The notes beneath the pieces are model-generated. The model had not been told where the DNA came from, did no database searches, and saw only the letters and a list, made by a program, of their open reading frames with translations. A stretch of DNA of 64,000 bases. Origin: Flavobacterium johnsoniae. GTDB lineage: Bacteria > Bacteroidota > Bacteroidia > Flavobacteriales > Flavobacteriaceae. Shown here piece after piece: positions 53,293 through 60,791 of the stretch. Numbering within the stretch: position 1 is the first letter of the stretch; each line of letters begins with the position of its first letter. The stretch spans positions 4,526,001 through 4,590,000 of the forward strand of contig NZ_CP103794.1 of assembly GCF_030388325.1 (NCBI RefSeq). Reading direction: 5' to 3'. A program made the position numbers and the translations under genes.

Positions 53293-53366
53293 TGATCCCA
53301 GAAGGATTCGAACCTTCGACCTACGCATTAGAAGTGCGTTGCTCTATCCAGCTGAGCTATGGAACC
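53293..53366 (-). tRNA. tRNA-Arg (TCT)
   Basis: The minus strand folds as a cloverleaf of 74 nt: acceptor GGTTCCA/TGGGATC (two G-U pairs), D arm GCTCAGCTGGATAGAGC, anticodon arm CGCACTTCTAATGCG with anticodon TCT, and T arm GAAGGTTCGAATCCTTC. CCA is not encoded. It reads AGA/AGG codons and is the last gene in the tRNA operon. Confidence 0.96.
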
Positions 53367-53398
53367 ATTTCTTTTTAAACTTTATGGCAAAGTTTCTG

Positions 53399-53473
53399 TC
53401 GGGGTGGCAGGATTCGAACCTGCGGCCTCCTGCTCCCAAAGCAGGCGCGATAACCGGGCTACGCTACACCCCG
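53399..53473 (-). tRNA. tRNA-Pro (TGG)
   Basis: A 75-nt cloverleaf on the minus strand: acceptor CGGGGTG/CACCCCG, anticodon arm CCTGCTTTGGGAGCAGG with anticodon TGG, and T arm CGCAGGTTCGAATCCTGC. The C1-G72 pair is typical of bacterial tRNA-Pro. CCA is not encoded. It is the middle gene of the tRNA operon, 32 bp from tRNA-Arg and 13 bp from tRNA-Ser. Confidence 0.96.
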
Positions 53474-53486
53474 AGGCAAATTTAAG

Positions 53487-53570
53487 CGGAGAGACAGGGA
53501 CTCGAACCCTGGCGACGGTTACCCGTCGACAGATTAGCAATCTGCTCCATTACCGCTCTGGCACCTCTCC
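53487..53570 (-). tRNA. tRNA-Ser (GCT)
   Basis: An 84-nt class II tRNA on the minus strand: acceptor GGAGAGG/TCTCTCC (first and last bases as usual), anticodon arm CAGATTGCTAATCTG with anticodon GCT, a long variable arm (TCGACGGGTAACCGTCG), and T arm CAGGGTTCGAGTCCCTG. It reads AGC/AGU and is the first gene of the operon. Confidence 0.96.
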
Positions 53571-53602
53571 TTGCTCAAGGAATTGCTTCCGTTTTGCGAG
53601 TG

Positions 53603-53634
53603 CAAATGTATAACAACATTCCTTTTCTCACAAG
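53603..53634 (-). promoter_or_regulatory. Promoter of the tRNA operon
   Basis: On the minus strand CTTG, a 20-bp spacer and TACATTTG are found, matching the Bacteroidota TTG/TAnnTTTG promoter. The -7 box lies 33 bp upstream of the mature tRNA-Ser 5' end. Confidence 0.7.
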
Positions 53635-53752
53635 CTTTTTTTTGAGTTTTTTTAGTTTTTTTTTATCTTTTTTCAAAAACACTTCACAATCAAACAAATA
53701 GAATTAACAAAAATTTGACTCAAATTTAAAATCTACCCTATTCTACACAAAA

Positions 53753-53783
53753 TTTGAATTTATTCAAATAAAGAGTAAATTTG
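53753..53783 (+). promoter_or_regulatory. Promoter of the thiolase gene
   Basis: TTTG at 53753-53756, a 19-bp spacer, and TAAATTTG at 53776-53783. Both elements match the Bacteroidota housekeeping consensus at the preferred spacing, and the start codon follows 24 bp later. This is the clearest promoter in the window. Confidence 0.8.
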
Positions 53784-53807
53784 CTTTATAACTAATATTA
53801 ACAGAAA

Positions 53808-54986
53808 ATGAACAAAAGAGTTGTTATCGTTTCTGCCGTTAGAACACCTATCGGAAGTTTCATGGGAGGGTTATCTACCGTACCTGCACCAAAATTAGGC
53901 GCTGCCGCTATTAAAGGAGCCCTTTCTAAAATTAACCTAGACCCAAAATTAGTTGATGAAGTTTTCATGGGAAATGTAATTCAGGCAGGCGTTGGACAAG
54001 CTCCGGCTCGTCAAGCAGCGCTTTTTGCTGGTTTGTCTGAAGAAGTTGCCGCTACAACTGTTAACAAAGTTTGCGCTTCTGGAATGAAAGCTGTTATGTT
54101 TGCTGCTCAGGCAATCGCATGCGGAGACGCTGAAATTGTAGTAGCGGGCGGAATGGAAAGCATGAGCTTGATTCCTCATTATGTACAAATGCGTGCTGGA
54201 AATAAATTTGGCCCTGCAACTATGCTTGACGGAATGCAAAAAGACGGTTTGACAGATGCTTACGATAACAACGCAATGGGAGTTTGCGCTGATTTATGTG
54301 CAACTGAATACAACATCAGCCGTGAAGAACAAGATGCTTTCGCTATTCAATCTTACGAAAGAAGTGCAAAAGCTTGGGATGCCGGAAAATTTAACAACGA
54401 AGTTGTTCCCGTTGAAGTTCCGCAAAGACGCGGAGAACCGATTATCTTTTCAAAAGACGAAGAATATACTAATGTTAAATTAGATAAAATTCCATCTTTA
54501 GGCGCTGTTTTTACAAAAGACGGAACAGTTACTGCTGCAAATGCTTCTACAATCAATGATGGAGCGGCTGCTTTAGTTTTAATGTCTGAAGAAAAAGCAA
54601 ATGCTTTAGGTTTAAAACCTTTGGCTTACATAAAAGGTTACGCAGATGCTGCACAAGAACCAAAATGGTTTACAACAAGTCCTGCGAAAGCTTTACCAAA
54701 AGCTTTAGACAAAGCTGGAATCTCAATTTCAGATGTCGATTTCTTCGAATTCAACGAAGCGTTTTCTGTAGTAGGATTAGCCAATGCAAAAATCTTAAAT
54801 TTAGATAATAACAAAGTAAACGTAAACGGCGGTGCAGTTTCTTTAGGGCACCCTCTTGGAGCATCAGGAGCACGTATTATTGTAACTTTACTAAATGTTT
54901 TAGAACAAAACAATGCAAAAACTGGAGCTGCTGCAATTTGCAACGGTGGCGGTGGAGCATCAGCAATTGTTATCGAAAGAGCTTAA
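53808..54986 (+). CDS. Acetyl-CoA C-acetyltransferase (thiolase)
   Basis: 392 residues, the standard thiolase length. Catalytic residues are in place: nucleophile C89 in TTVNKVCASGMKAV, the base His in SLGHPLGASGARI near residue 348, and the second Cys in CNGGGGASAIVIE near residue 378. NEAFSVVGLA near residue 320 is also typical. It condenses two acetyl-CoA to acetoacetyl-CoA or runs in reverse in fatty and amino acid breakdown. It is preceded by a strong promoter and followed after 69 bp by the NlpC/P60 gene, with which it may be co-transcribed. Confidence 0.95.
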   Translation: MNKRVVIVSAVRTPIGSFMGGLSTVPAPKLGAAAIKGALSKINLDPKLVDEVFMGNVIQAGVGQAPARQAALFAGLSEEVAATTVNKVCASGMKAVMFAAQAIACGDAEIVVAGGMESMSLIPHYVQMRAGNKFGPATMLDGMQKDGLTDAYDNNAMGVCADLCATEYNISREEQDAFAIQSYERSAKAWDAGKFNNEVVPVEVPQRRGEPIIFSKDEEYTNVKLDKIPSLGAVFTKDGTVTAANASTINDGAAALVLMSEEKANALGLKPLAYIKGYADAAQEPKWFTTSPAKALPKALDKAGISISDVDFFEFNEAFSVVGLANAKILNLDNNKVNVNGGAVSLGHPLGASGARIIVTLLNVLEQNNAKTGAAAICNGGGGASAIVIERA

Positions 54987-55055
54987 AAACAATATCAATA
55001 AAAATCAGGAGTTATAATACATAATTCCTGATTTTCAACTTATAATTTTCCATAC

Positions 55056-55817
55056 ATGTTCGGAATTTGCAATCTTGCCATAGCACCCGTTCGATCTGAA
55101 CCAAGCGACAGAAGTGAAATCGTCACTCAACTCTTGTTTGGTGAACACATCGAAATCTTAGAACGCCAAAATCAATGGGCTAAAATAAGAATTCAATATG
55201 ACGACTATGTTGGCTGGATGGATTCAAAACAATATCAGGTAATTTCAAAAGAACAATTTGATCAACTGAGTAAAGAAGCAATTATCTTAAACGCAGATTT
55301 AATTGATTATATCACTGCTCCAAATAACTTATTACTTCCTATTCCGCTTGGAGCATCTTTATCTTTTTTGAATAATAGCGAAATCAATACTTCGAATTTT
55401 GATTTTGAAGGAACCAAAACGAGTGGCATCAAACCAAAAAGCGCTATTATAAACACAGCATTTATGTATTTGAACGCGCCTTATCTTTGGGGCGGAAAAA
55501 CTCCTTTTGGAATTGACTGTTCCGGATTTACTCAAATGGTTTATAAATTAAACGGCTATAAAATTCATCGCGATGCTTCTCAACAAGCGCTTGAAGGCGA
55601 TCCGTTAAGTTTTATCGAAGAATGCGAAGCTGGTGATTTAGCTTTTTTTGATAATGACGAAGGAAATATTACTCACGTAGGAATTATAATGGACAATAAT
55701 TATATCATTCACGCAAGTGGAAAAGTTCGTATTGACCGTTTAGACCACACTGGAATTTATAATCCAGAATTAAACAAGCACACTCACAAACTTCGCGTAA
55801 TTAAGAAGATTATTTAA
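55056..55817 (+). CDS. NlpC/P60 family (C40) peptidase with SH3-like N-terminus
   Basis: 253 residues. The N-terminal 65 residues are SH3-like (PVRSEPSDRSEIVTQLLFGE, then QNQWAKIRIQYDDYVGWMDS). A linker follows. The C-terminal domain has the catalytic Cys in GGKTPFGIDCSGFTQMVYK (near residue 155) and the His in EGNITHVGIIMDNNYIIHAS (near 206). These enzymes cut peptidoglycan stem peptides between D-Glu and the diamino acid. No signal peptide is visible at this start, so it may act in the cytoplasm on recycled muropeptides, as other leaderless C40 proteins do. Confidence 0.9.
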   Translation: MFGICNLAIAPVRSEPSDRSEIVTQLLFGEHIEILERQNQWAKIRIQYDDYVGWMDSKQYQVISKEQFDQLSKEAIILNADLIDYITAPNNLLLPIPLGASLSFLNNSEINTSNFDFEGTKTSGIKPKSAIINTAFMYLNAPYLWGGKTPFGIDCSGFTQMVYKLNGYKIHRDASQQALEGDPLSFIEECEAGDLAFFDNDEGNITHVGIIMDNNYIIHASGKVRIDRLDHTGIYNPELNKHTHKLRVIKKII

Positions 55818-55824
55818 AAACACA

Positions 55825-55941
55825 AATTTGCTTCGCCCGTTTGCTGTAGCTCGGGTCACAAATTACCACAGATTAAAAAATCCTTTAATCCGTGAAATCT
55901 ATGGCAAAAAAAATTCGTGCAAATTAGTGAAATCCGTGTTT
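55825..55941. repeat. Degenerate intergenic repeat
   Basis: The gap between the convergent NlpC/P60 and AraC genes contains phrases such as CACAGATTAAAAAATCCTT, AATCCGTGAAATCTATGGC and TGAAATCCGTGTTTTTAAG. These match in style the inverted repeats at 43001-43118 and 59101-59180. The arms are eroded and no clean palindrome can be drawn, so this is a tentative repeat remnant. Confidence 0.4.
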
Positions 55942-56787
55942 TTAAGCACTCAATCGAATTGACTTTCTAAACTCAGATGGACTATAGCCCTTTTGCTTTC
56001 TAAAAAACTTATTAAAGTGGCTTTCATCCGTAAAACCAAATTCATAAGCAATTTCATTAATACGCTTTTCGCTAAATTGCAAACGATGTTCAATCAGTTT
56101 TGTTTTGTAATTGCTGATATATTGTTGCATCGTTTCGCTGGCATGTTTCTTAAAATAACGCCCTAAATAGGTATTCGAAATTCCAAAATAATCGCTAATT
56201 GATTCTGCTTTGATTTTCTCTGGATAATAAATATTGTTCTGAATATATTGCAGAATATCCATCGCTTTTGCTTCTGTAGAAATATTTACTTGTTCTGGAA
56301 GGTATTTTGCAATATTTCTCGCTACAATAATAATAAGTGTGTTTACCAATTGCTGAATCAATTCTTGATTGTAAACATCCTTATCCTGATGTTCACGGCA
56401 AATCGCTTCAATCATTACTTTTACCAAACATTTATCAGGATCATTTTTAAGAATACATCCCGGCTGATGATTGGCATTTTGAAGAATATATTCTAATCGC
56501 TGAATATTTTCATTCTGAAGGCTCGAATTTTTCAAATAAATATCATTAAACCTTAAAAAGAAAAATTTCGTTTCGGTTTCAATGGTAAAATTATGACAAT
56601 CCTCAGGCGTTAATAAGAACAAATGACCAGGATCATATTCAAAAATATTCTTATTAATACACTGTCTTCCTGTTCCTTCCAGAATGTAAACCAATTCGAA
56701 AAAATTATGACGATCTCCCACATCTGGATATTCATTCAGCGTTTCAAAAGAAACCGTAAAAGGCTCATATAAGTTTTCTTTTTTCAT
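55942..56787 (-). CDS. AraC-family transcriptional regulator
   Basis: From ATG 56787 (MKKENLYEPFTVSFETLNEY), 281 residues. The N-terminal half is a cupin-like sensor domain (HNFFELVYILEGTGRQCINK, then HLFLLTPEDCHNFTI). The C-terminal 100 residues carry two helix-turn-helix motifs: AESISDYFGISNTYLGRYFK, then INEIAYEFGFTDESHFNKFF and RKQKGYSPSEFRK. A longer start at 56811 is possible, but a TATATTTG promoter box at 56809-56816 overlaps it, so the shorter start is preferred. It is divergent from the aldo/keto reductase gene and probably controls it; the ligand is unknown. Confidence 0.9.
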   Translation of the reverse strand: MKKENLYEPFTVSFETLNEYPDVGDRHNFFELVYILEGTGRQCINKNIFEYDPGHLFLLTPEDCHNFTIETETKFFFLRFNDIYLKNSSLQNENIQRLEYILQNANHQPGCILKNDPDKCLVKVMIEAICREHQDKDVYNQELIQQLVNTLIIIVARNIAKYLPEQVNISTEAKAMDILQYIQNNIYYPEKIKAESISDYFGISNTYLGRYFKKHASETMQQYISNYKTKLIEHRLQFSEKRINEIAYEFGFTDESHFNKFFRKQKGYSPSEFRKSIRLSA

Positions 56788-56808
56788 AATTCCATTTATT
56801 TGAAGATG

Positions 56809-56835
56809 CAAATATACCTAAAAAAGACAAATATA
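56809..56835 (-). promoter_or_regulatory. Two tandem -7 boxes before the AraC gene
   Basis: TATATTTG occurs twice on the minus strand, at 56809-56816 and 56828-56835, spaced 19 bp apart. The proximal copy places a transcript start about 15 nt before ATG 56787 and decides that start codon over 56811. The second copy may serve as the upstream TTTG element or as an alternative promoter. Confidence 0.55.
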
Positions 56836-56862
56836 TACCAAATAAGAATCATAAAAACAGTA

Positions 56863-56870
56863 TAATTTTG
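56863..56870 (+). promoter_or_regulatory. -7 box of the aldo/keto reductase gene
   Basis: TAATTTTG fits TAnnTTTG and lies 33 bp before the ATG at 56904. No TTTG at the preferred spacing was found; activation by the divergent AraC protein would be consistent with that. Confidence 0.5.
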
Positions 56871-56903
56871 CCTCATCAATTTTAAACGAAATAAATCATT
56901 ATC

Positions 56904-57890
56904 ATGGAATATAGAAAATTAGGCAACTCAGAACTTGAATTATCAGCTATTACATACGGCGCTTTTGCCATTGGAGGAACAATGTGGGGCGGAACAGAAA
57001 AGAAAGATTCAATAGCATCTGTTCAGGCTTCAATTGACCACGGCGTTACTACAATCGATACTGCTCCTTTTTATGGATTTGGCTTAAGCGAAGAAATGAT
57101 TGGCGAAGCTATAAAACCTTACGATCGTTCTAAAATTCAATTACTTACAAAATTCGGTTTGGTTTGGGACGGAAGCAACAACGAAAAAGGTGATTTCTTC
57201 TTTGATGCAGACGATAACGGTAAAAAAGTTCCGATTTACAAATATTCATCAAAAGAAAATGTAATCAAAGAAATCGAAGAAAGCTTAAAACGTCTTCAAA
57301 CAGATTATATTGATTTGTTGCAAATTCACTGGCCTGACTCAACAACGCCAATTTCTGAAACAATGGAAGCCGTTGAAACCTTAATTCAACAAGGAAAAAT
57401 CAGAGCTTTCGGAGTAAGCAATTATAATGTTGCACAAATCCAAGAAGCACAAAAAACGATTCAAGTGTCTTCAAACCAAGTAGCTTACAGCATGCTAAAC
57501 CGCTCAATCGAAGCAGATTTAATTCCGTTTACAGTTTCAGAAAACATCGGAATCATTGCTTACAGTCCAATGGAAAGAGGTTTGTTGACTGGGAAATATT
57601 TCACAGACAGCAAATTAAAAGAAAACGATCACAGAAACGGTTATTTCGGAAAATTCGATTTGCAGCAAGTAAAAACTTTAATTGAAGAATTGAGTTCATT
57701 AGCACATTCAAAAAACATTTCAATTTCGCAATTGGTTTTACGCTGGACAACTTTACAAAAAGGAATCGCAATTGTATTAGCTGGAGCAAGAAACGCAGAA
57801 CAAGCTATTTCAAACGCCAAAACTATGGATTTCGATTTATCAGCTTCAGAATTGGAATTTATCAATCAGGCAATTGCTAAAATAAAATAA
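56904..57890 (+). CDS. Aldo/keto reductase
   Basis: 328 residues with the AKR barrel and the complete tetrad: D52 and Y57 in TTIDTAPFYGFG, K84 in LLTKFG, and H142 in LLQIHWPD. The NADPH-binding end is IVLAGARNAEQAISNAKTMD. It reduces aldehydes or ketones, or oxidises sugars, using NADP(H). The closest resemblance is to the general AKR11/12-type bacterial enzymes. The gene is divergent from the AraC regulator across a shared intergenic region, an arrangement typical of inducible detoxification or sugar use. The substrate is unknown. Confidence 0.93.
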   Translation: MEYRKLGNSELELSAITYGAFAIGGTMWGGTEKKDSIASVQASIDHGVTTIDTAPFYGFGLSEEMIGEAIKPYDRSKIQLLTKFGLVWDGSNNEKGDFFFDADDNGKKVPIYKYSSKENVIKEIEESLKRLQTDYIDLLQIHWPDSTTPISETMEAVETLIQQGKIRAFGVSNYNVAQIQEAQKTIQVSSNQVAYSMLNRSIEADLIPFTVSENIGIIAYSPMERGLLTGKYFTDSKLKENDHRNGYFGKFDLQQVKTLIEELSSLAHSKNISISQLVLRWTTLQKGIAIVLAGARNAEQAISNAKTMDFDLSASELEFINQAIAKIK

Positions 57891-57923
57891 TGCTCTTTTT
57901 ATAGACACAAAATCTGCGCAATC

Positions 57924-58026
57924 TTGTCATTCCGAGGAACGAGGAATCTTCGCGAGAAACTCCGCAAAGCTTGGCATTCTCTATGCGGAGCTACCAACGG
58001 AGATTCCTCGTTCCTCGGAATGACAA
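57924..58026. repeat. Palindromic intergenic repeat, family 1, copy A (103 bp)
   Basis: It begins TTGTCATTCCGAGGAACGAG and ends with its reverse complement (CTCGTTCCTCGGAATGACAA). The inner part holds ATCTTCGCGAGAAACTCCG and GCGGAGCTACCAACGGAGAT. It has the same plan, near-identical length and inner phrases (ATCTTCGC, GGAGAT) as the copies at 60688 and 62243, but is the most divergent of the three. Confidence 0.8.
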
Positions 58027-58082
58027 ACTTTGATAATCTATGTGTTAAAAAAAAAAAATCTCAAAAATTTAAATAATTAGAA

Positions 58083-58178
58083 TTTGGGCGTTTTGCGCGG
58101 CGAACCGGGCTATTCGTTCCAATCTTTTATTCCGAACCCCGGCACAAAAGGATTTCCACTGCTATCCCTCACGCATCC
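58083..58178. repeat. GC-richer intergenic block, probable second repeat family
   Basis: The stretch starting TTTGGGCGTTTTGCGCGGCG and ending CTGCTATCCCTCACGCATCC is clearly richer in G+C than all its surroundings and has no reading frame. Internal pairing (GGGC...GCCCC-like, GGATTTCC) is partial. Its layout recalls a repeat scattered between genes in Flavobacterium genomes, from memory only. It directly follows copy A of family 1, before the mdaB-like gene. Confidence 0.5.
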
Positions 58179-58204
58179 ATTTTTATAAGAAATAACAAAT
58201 TAAA

Positions 58205-58810
58205 ATGAAAAAGATATTTATAATAAATGGCGGACAGAAATTCGCACATTCAGGAGGAAAATTCAACAAAACCGTTCAAGATTGGACAATTGAATTTCTT
58301 TCTAAAAATAATAATTACGAAATAAAAACAACTCACATTGAAAACGAAATTGATCTTCAGGAAGAAGTTGAAAAATTCGTTTGGGCAGATTTAATTATCT
58401 ATCATACACCAGTTTGGTGGTTTCAATTGCCGAACCTTTTCAAAAAATACATCGATGATGTTTTCACGCAAGGACACAACAACGGAATTTATAAAAGTGA
58501 TGGAAGAAGCCGCGTAAATCCAGACATTAATTACGGAACTGGCGGACTTTTGCACGGACGCAAATACATGTTGACTACAAGCTGGAATGCACCTGCAACT
58601 GCTTTTACGCTTCCTGGCGAATTTTTCGATGAAACCTCTGTTGATGACGGCGTAATGTTTGGTTTCCACAAAATGAACAAATTCACAGGAATGGAAAAAA
58701 TAAACGGATTTCATTTTCATGATGTAGAAAAAGGCGCAACACCAGAAAATATTATTACCTTTAAAGAACAATATACCAAACACTTAGAGCAAACTTTTAA
58801 AAATCTATAA
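58205..58810 (+). CDS. mdaB: NAD(P)H quinone oxidoreductase, MdaB-like
   Basis: 201 residues, flavodoxin-like fold. Characteristic segments are INGGQKFAHSGGKFNKTVQD (phosphate loop), IIYHTPVWWFQLPNLFKKYI (near residue 62), the YGTGGLLHGRKYMLTTSWNA region (near 106-125) and FTGMEKINGFHFHDVEKGA. These match MdaB, an FAD-dependent two-electron quinone reductase that avoids semiquinone formation. The next gene starts 2 bp after its stop and encodes an ABM-domain protein, the same pairing as mdaB-ygiN in Escherichia coli. Confidence 0.88.
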   Translation: MKKIFIINGGQKFAHSGGKFNKTVQDWTIEFLSKNNNYEIKTTHIENEIDLQEEVEKFVWADLIIYHTPVWWFQLPNLFKKYIDDVFTQGHNNGIYKSDGRSRVNPDINYGTGGLLHGRKYMLTTSWNAPATAFTLPGEFFDETSVDDGVMFGFHKMNKFTGMEKINGFHFHDVEKGATPENIITFKEQYTKHLEQTFKNL

Positions 58811-58812
58811 TC

Positions 58813-59091
58813 ATGATCTCAATTACAGCAATTTTAAAAAGTAAACCAGAGCATCTAATTGAAGTTCAGAACCTTCTGACGCATTTAGTAACCGAAACTA
58901 GAAAAGAAACTGCCTGTATTCGTTACGATTTACATACTTCAGAAAATGTTTTTATTCTATGGGAAGAATGGAAAGATCAGCCAGGTTTAGATTTACACAA
59001 CAGCCAATCTTATCTTCAAGATTTCATTAAAAAAACAGAAACGCTGGTTTCTAGTCCAATTCAGGTTTACAAAACTGCACAGACTTTATAA
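58813..59091 (+). CDS. Antibiotic-biosynthesis-monooxygenase (ABM) domain protein, YgiN-like
   Basis: 92 residues forming one ABM domain: ITAILKSKPEHLIEVQNLLT, then ETACIRYDLHTSENVFILWE, then HNSQSYLQDFIKK. Small dimeric proteins of this family include YgiN, a quinol monooxygenase reported to work with MdaB in a quinone redox cycle. The 2-bp spacing to the MdaB-like gene supports a joint role in quinone handling. The His and Tyr/Trp positions expected in the pocket seem present, but the chemistry cannot be confirmed by reading. Confidence 0.82.
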   Translation: MISITAILKSKPEHLIEVQNLLTHLVTETRKETACIRYDLHTSENVFILWEEWKDQPGLDLHNSQSYLQDFIKKTETLVSSPIQVYKTAQTL

Positions 59092-59100
59092 CTTTTGTTT

Positions 59101-59180
59101 GCCACGAATTACACGAATTAGCACTAATTTTCATTAAAACAAGAAAAAAATCATTCGTAAAAATTCGTGTAATTCGTGGC
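59101..59180. repeat. Inverted repeat with perfect 19-bp arms
   Basis: GCCACGAATTACACGAATT at 59101-59119 is exactly reversed and complemented at 59162-59180. The A-rich loop contains further imperfect pairing (CACTAATTTT, ATTCGTAAAAATTCG). It fills the space between the convergent ABM and methyltransferase genes and could also act as a two-way terminator. Confidence 0.85.
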
Positions 59181-59189
59181 GAATAAAAC

Positions 59190-59897
59190 TTATTTAATTC
59201 CGCCAAAAGCTCCGAAACACATATTTTTATGTAAAATTTCAACTTTTGAAAAACCTACTTTTTTCATCAAATCCAATTGATAATTCATAGATCTCGGAGA
59301 ATCTTCTTTTTCAATATAATCCAAAACTTTCTTACGATATTCCTCTCCTCCAATTCCTTTTAAATAATCACCGTAACGCTGCCAAGTATATTCATTCAAT
59401 AATTCTGTGTCTTGCGTAATCAAATCAGAAATCATCAAGCAACCGCCTGGTTTCAATAATTTAAATAATTTTATAAAAGTCGTTTCCCAATCCTGATCCT
59501 CTCGTAAATGATGCAAAACTGCGCCAGCCAAAATAATATCAAAACTATTTTCTTTTAAATCCACTTCACGAATATCGCCCTGTTTTATTTCTACTTTTCC
59601 GTTTGTTTCAGCTGAAACCCTTTCAAAAGCACGATTCAACATTGGCAAACTCAAATCGACCAAAGTGCAATCTAGATTTGATAATTTAGATAACATTTTT
59701 AAAGCATAATTTCCTGCGCCACAACCAACATCTAAAATAGTTGTAGCATTAGGAACAATGCGTTTTGAAGCTTCAGTTATTAATTCTAAAGAAATTGTAG
59801 CATCAATTGTTGCCACTTGTCCTGTTTCTAAATTAGAAAATCGTTCGACATCATTGTCAAATCGTTCTTTGATTTCTTCAATAGTTGATTTTTTCAT
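59190..59897 (-). CDS. Class I SAM-dependent methyltransferase
   Basis: 235 residues. The SAM-binding motif is TILDVGCGAGNYALKML (near residue 68), followed by DCTLVDLSLPMLNRA (acidic ribose contact) and KQGDIREVDLKENSFDIILA, then GAVLHHLREDQDWE. These are motifs I to IV of the methyltransferase-11/25 type. The C-terminal quarter holds an accessory segment (LNEYTWQRYGDYLKGIGGEE) near the acceptor site. The acceptor is unknown. It is divergent from a damaged LysR-type regulator gene that probably once regulated it, with an inverted repeat between them. Confidence 0.88.
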   Translation of the reverse strand: MKKSTIEEIKERFDNDVERFSNLETGQVATIDATISLELITEASKRIVPNATTILDVGCGAGNYALKMLSKLSNLDCTLVDLSLPMLNRAFERVSAETNGKVEIKQGDIREVDLKENSFDIILAGAVLHHLREDQDWETTFIKLFKLLKPGGCLMISDLITQDTELLNEYTWQRYGDYLKGIGGEEYRKKVLDYIEKEDSPRSMNYQLDLMKKVGFSKVEILHKNMCFGAFGGIK

Positions 59898-59912
59898 GTC
59901 TTTGTTTTTTTA

Positions 59913-60030
59913 TCTCTCGCAGACAAAGCAGATTGAGCTAATCTTTTTGCTATTATATGATTGGAAATTATTATGATTAAGATGATTTATCTAAAATTAA
60001 TAATTTGCCTTATCCGCAAATCTGCGAGAG
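59913..60030. repeat. Inverted repeat in the methyltransferase/LysR divergent region
   Basis: TCTCTCGCAGA at 59913-59923 is reversed and complemented at 60020-60030 (TCTGCGAGAGA). Further pairing is partial (AAGCAGATTGAGCTAATC, TTGCCTTATCCGCAAATC). It occupies most of the 216-bp gap, which must also contain both promoters. Confidence 0.6.
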
Positions 60031-60097
60031 AATTATTCTTTTTTCAAAACTATCTTTTTCATAAATACTTTAAAAATACTATTTTTATCAATTAATA

Positions 60098-60112
60098 ATA
60101 CCTTAAAAGTAT
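60098..60112. promoter_or_regulatory. LysR-type binding-site-like dyad at the LysR start codon
   Basis: ATACCTTAAAAGTAT has ATAC/GTAT ends around an A/T centre and touches the ATG at 60114. The similar half sequence AATACTTTAAAAATACT begins at 60064. Such interrupted dyads upstream of a LysR gene are consistent with autoregulation; the assignment is tentative. Confidence 0.35.
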
Positions 60113-60113
60113 C

Positions 60114-60650
60114 ATGGAATTACGTCATTTAAAATATTTTTTGGCTGTAGCCGAAGAACTGAACTTTACCAAAGCTTCAGAAAAACTTTTTATTTCCCAA
60201 CCTCCATTAAGCCGCCAGATTGCTGAACTGGAAGACGAACTTCAAGCAAAACTTTTCATCAGAAATAATAAAAAAGTAGAACTTACCGAAGCTGGAAAAT
60301 ATTTCGAAAAAGAAGTTAAATCTCTATTTCAGAATTTGGAACGCATTTCATTAAAAACAAAAAAAATAGCAGAGAATGTGTCAGGCGAACTTTGCGCTTT
60401 TTATGGCTTTACGCCGAAAATTATTCACGAAGCCAATAACATTAATTCAATTGTACAGTTAGTCAAAAACGGTTTAGGAATTTCTATTGTTCCGTCGAAC
60501 ATTGCCAAAAACAATCAAGATTCTGAAATTGGTTTTATCGAATTGAAAAAGGTTAATCTATATACAAATGTCTCGTTAATTACATCAAAAGAGGATCATT
60601 CTGAAATTACTCGATCTGCTGTTGAGTTTTTATTGCCACAAAGACGCTAA
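60114..60650 (+). CDS. LysR-family regulator with internal deletion of the sensor domain
   Basis: 178 residues instead of about 290-300. The winged HTH is intact (MELRHLKYFLAVAEELNFTK, ASEKLFISQPPLSRQIAELE, through EAGKYFEKEV), with the linker helix to about residue 92 (NVSGELCAFYG). The sequence then jumps directly to what is normally the last third of the effector domain (NINSIVQLVKNGLGISIVPS). About 110 residues covering most of the inducer-binding domain are missing, and the frame is kept. It may still bind DNA but should not sense its ligand normally. I treat it as an in-frame degenerate gene rather than a designed short regulator. Confidence 0.75.
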   Translation: MELRHLKYFLAVAEELNFTKASEKLFISQPPLSRQIAELEDELQAKLFIRNNKKVELTEAGKYFEKEVKSLFQNLERISLKTKKIAENVSGELCAFYGFTPKIIHEANNINSIVQLVKNGLGISIVPSNIAKNNQDSEIGFIELKKVNLYTNVSLITSKEDHSEITRSAVEFLLPQRR

Positions 60651-60687
60651 GATGCTAAGTTTTTTCTACTACACATTATCCATGTAG

Positions 60688-60791
60688 TTTGTCATTTCGA
60701 CGAAGGAGAAATCTTCGCAAGTAGCTCCGCATAGAGAGGCCAATCTTTGTAGAGCTTCTCGTGGAGATTTCTCCTTCGTTGAAATGACAAA
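60688..60791. repeat. Palindromic intergenic repeat, family 1, copy B (104 bp)
   Basis: It starts TTTGTCATTTCGACGAAGGA and ends with nearly its reverse complement (TCCTTCGTTGAAATGACAAA). The inside reads ATCTTCGCAAGTAGCTCCG and CTTCTCGTGGAGATTTCTCC. It is the same length as copy C at 62243 and shares most of its bases. It is located downstream of the LysR gene. Confidence 0.9.

Noticed and set aside
53276..53613. Two plus-strand reading frames over the tRNA region (translations with RRIRTFDLRIRS and GFEPAASCSQSR)
   Set aside because: They are antisense to three clear tRNA genes; such translations are well-known spurious proteins.
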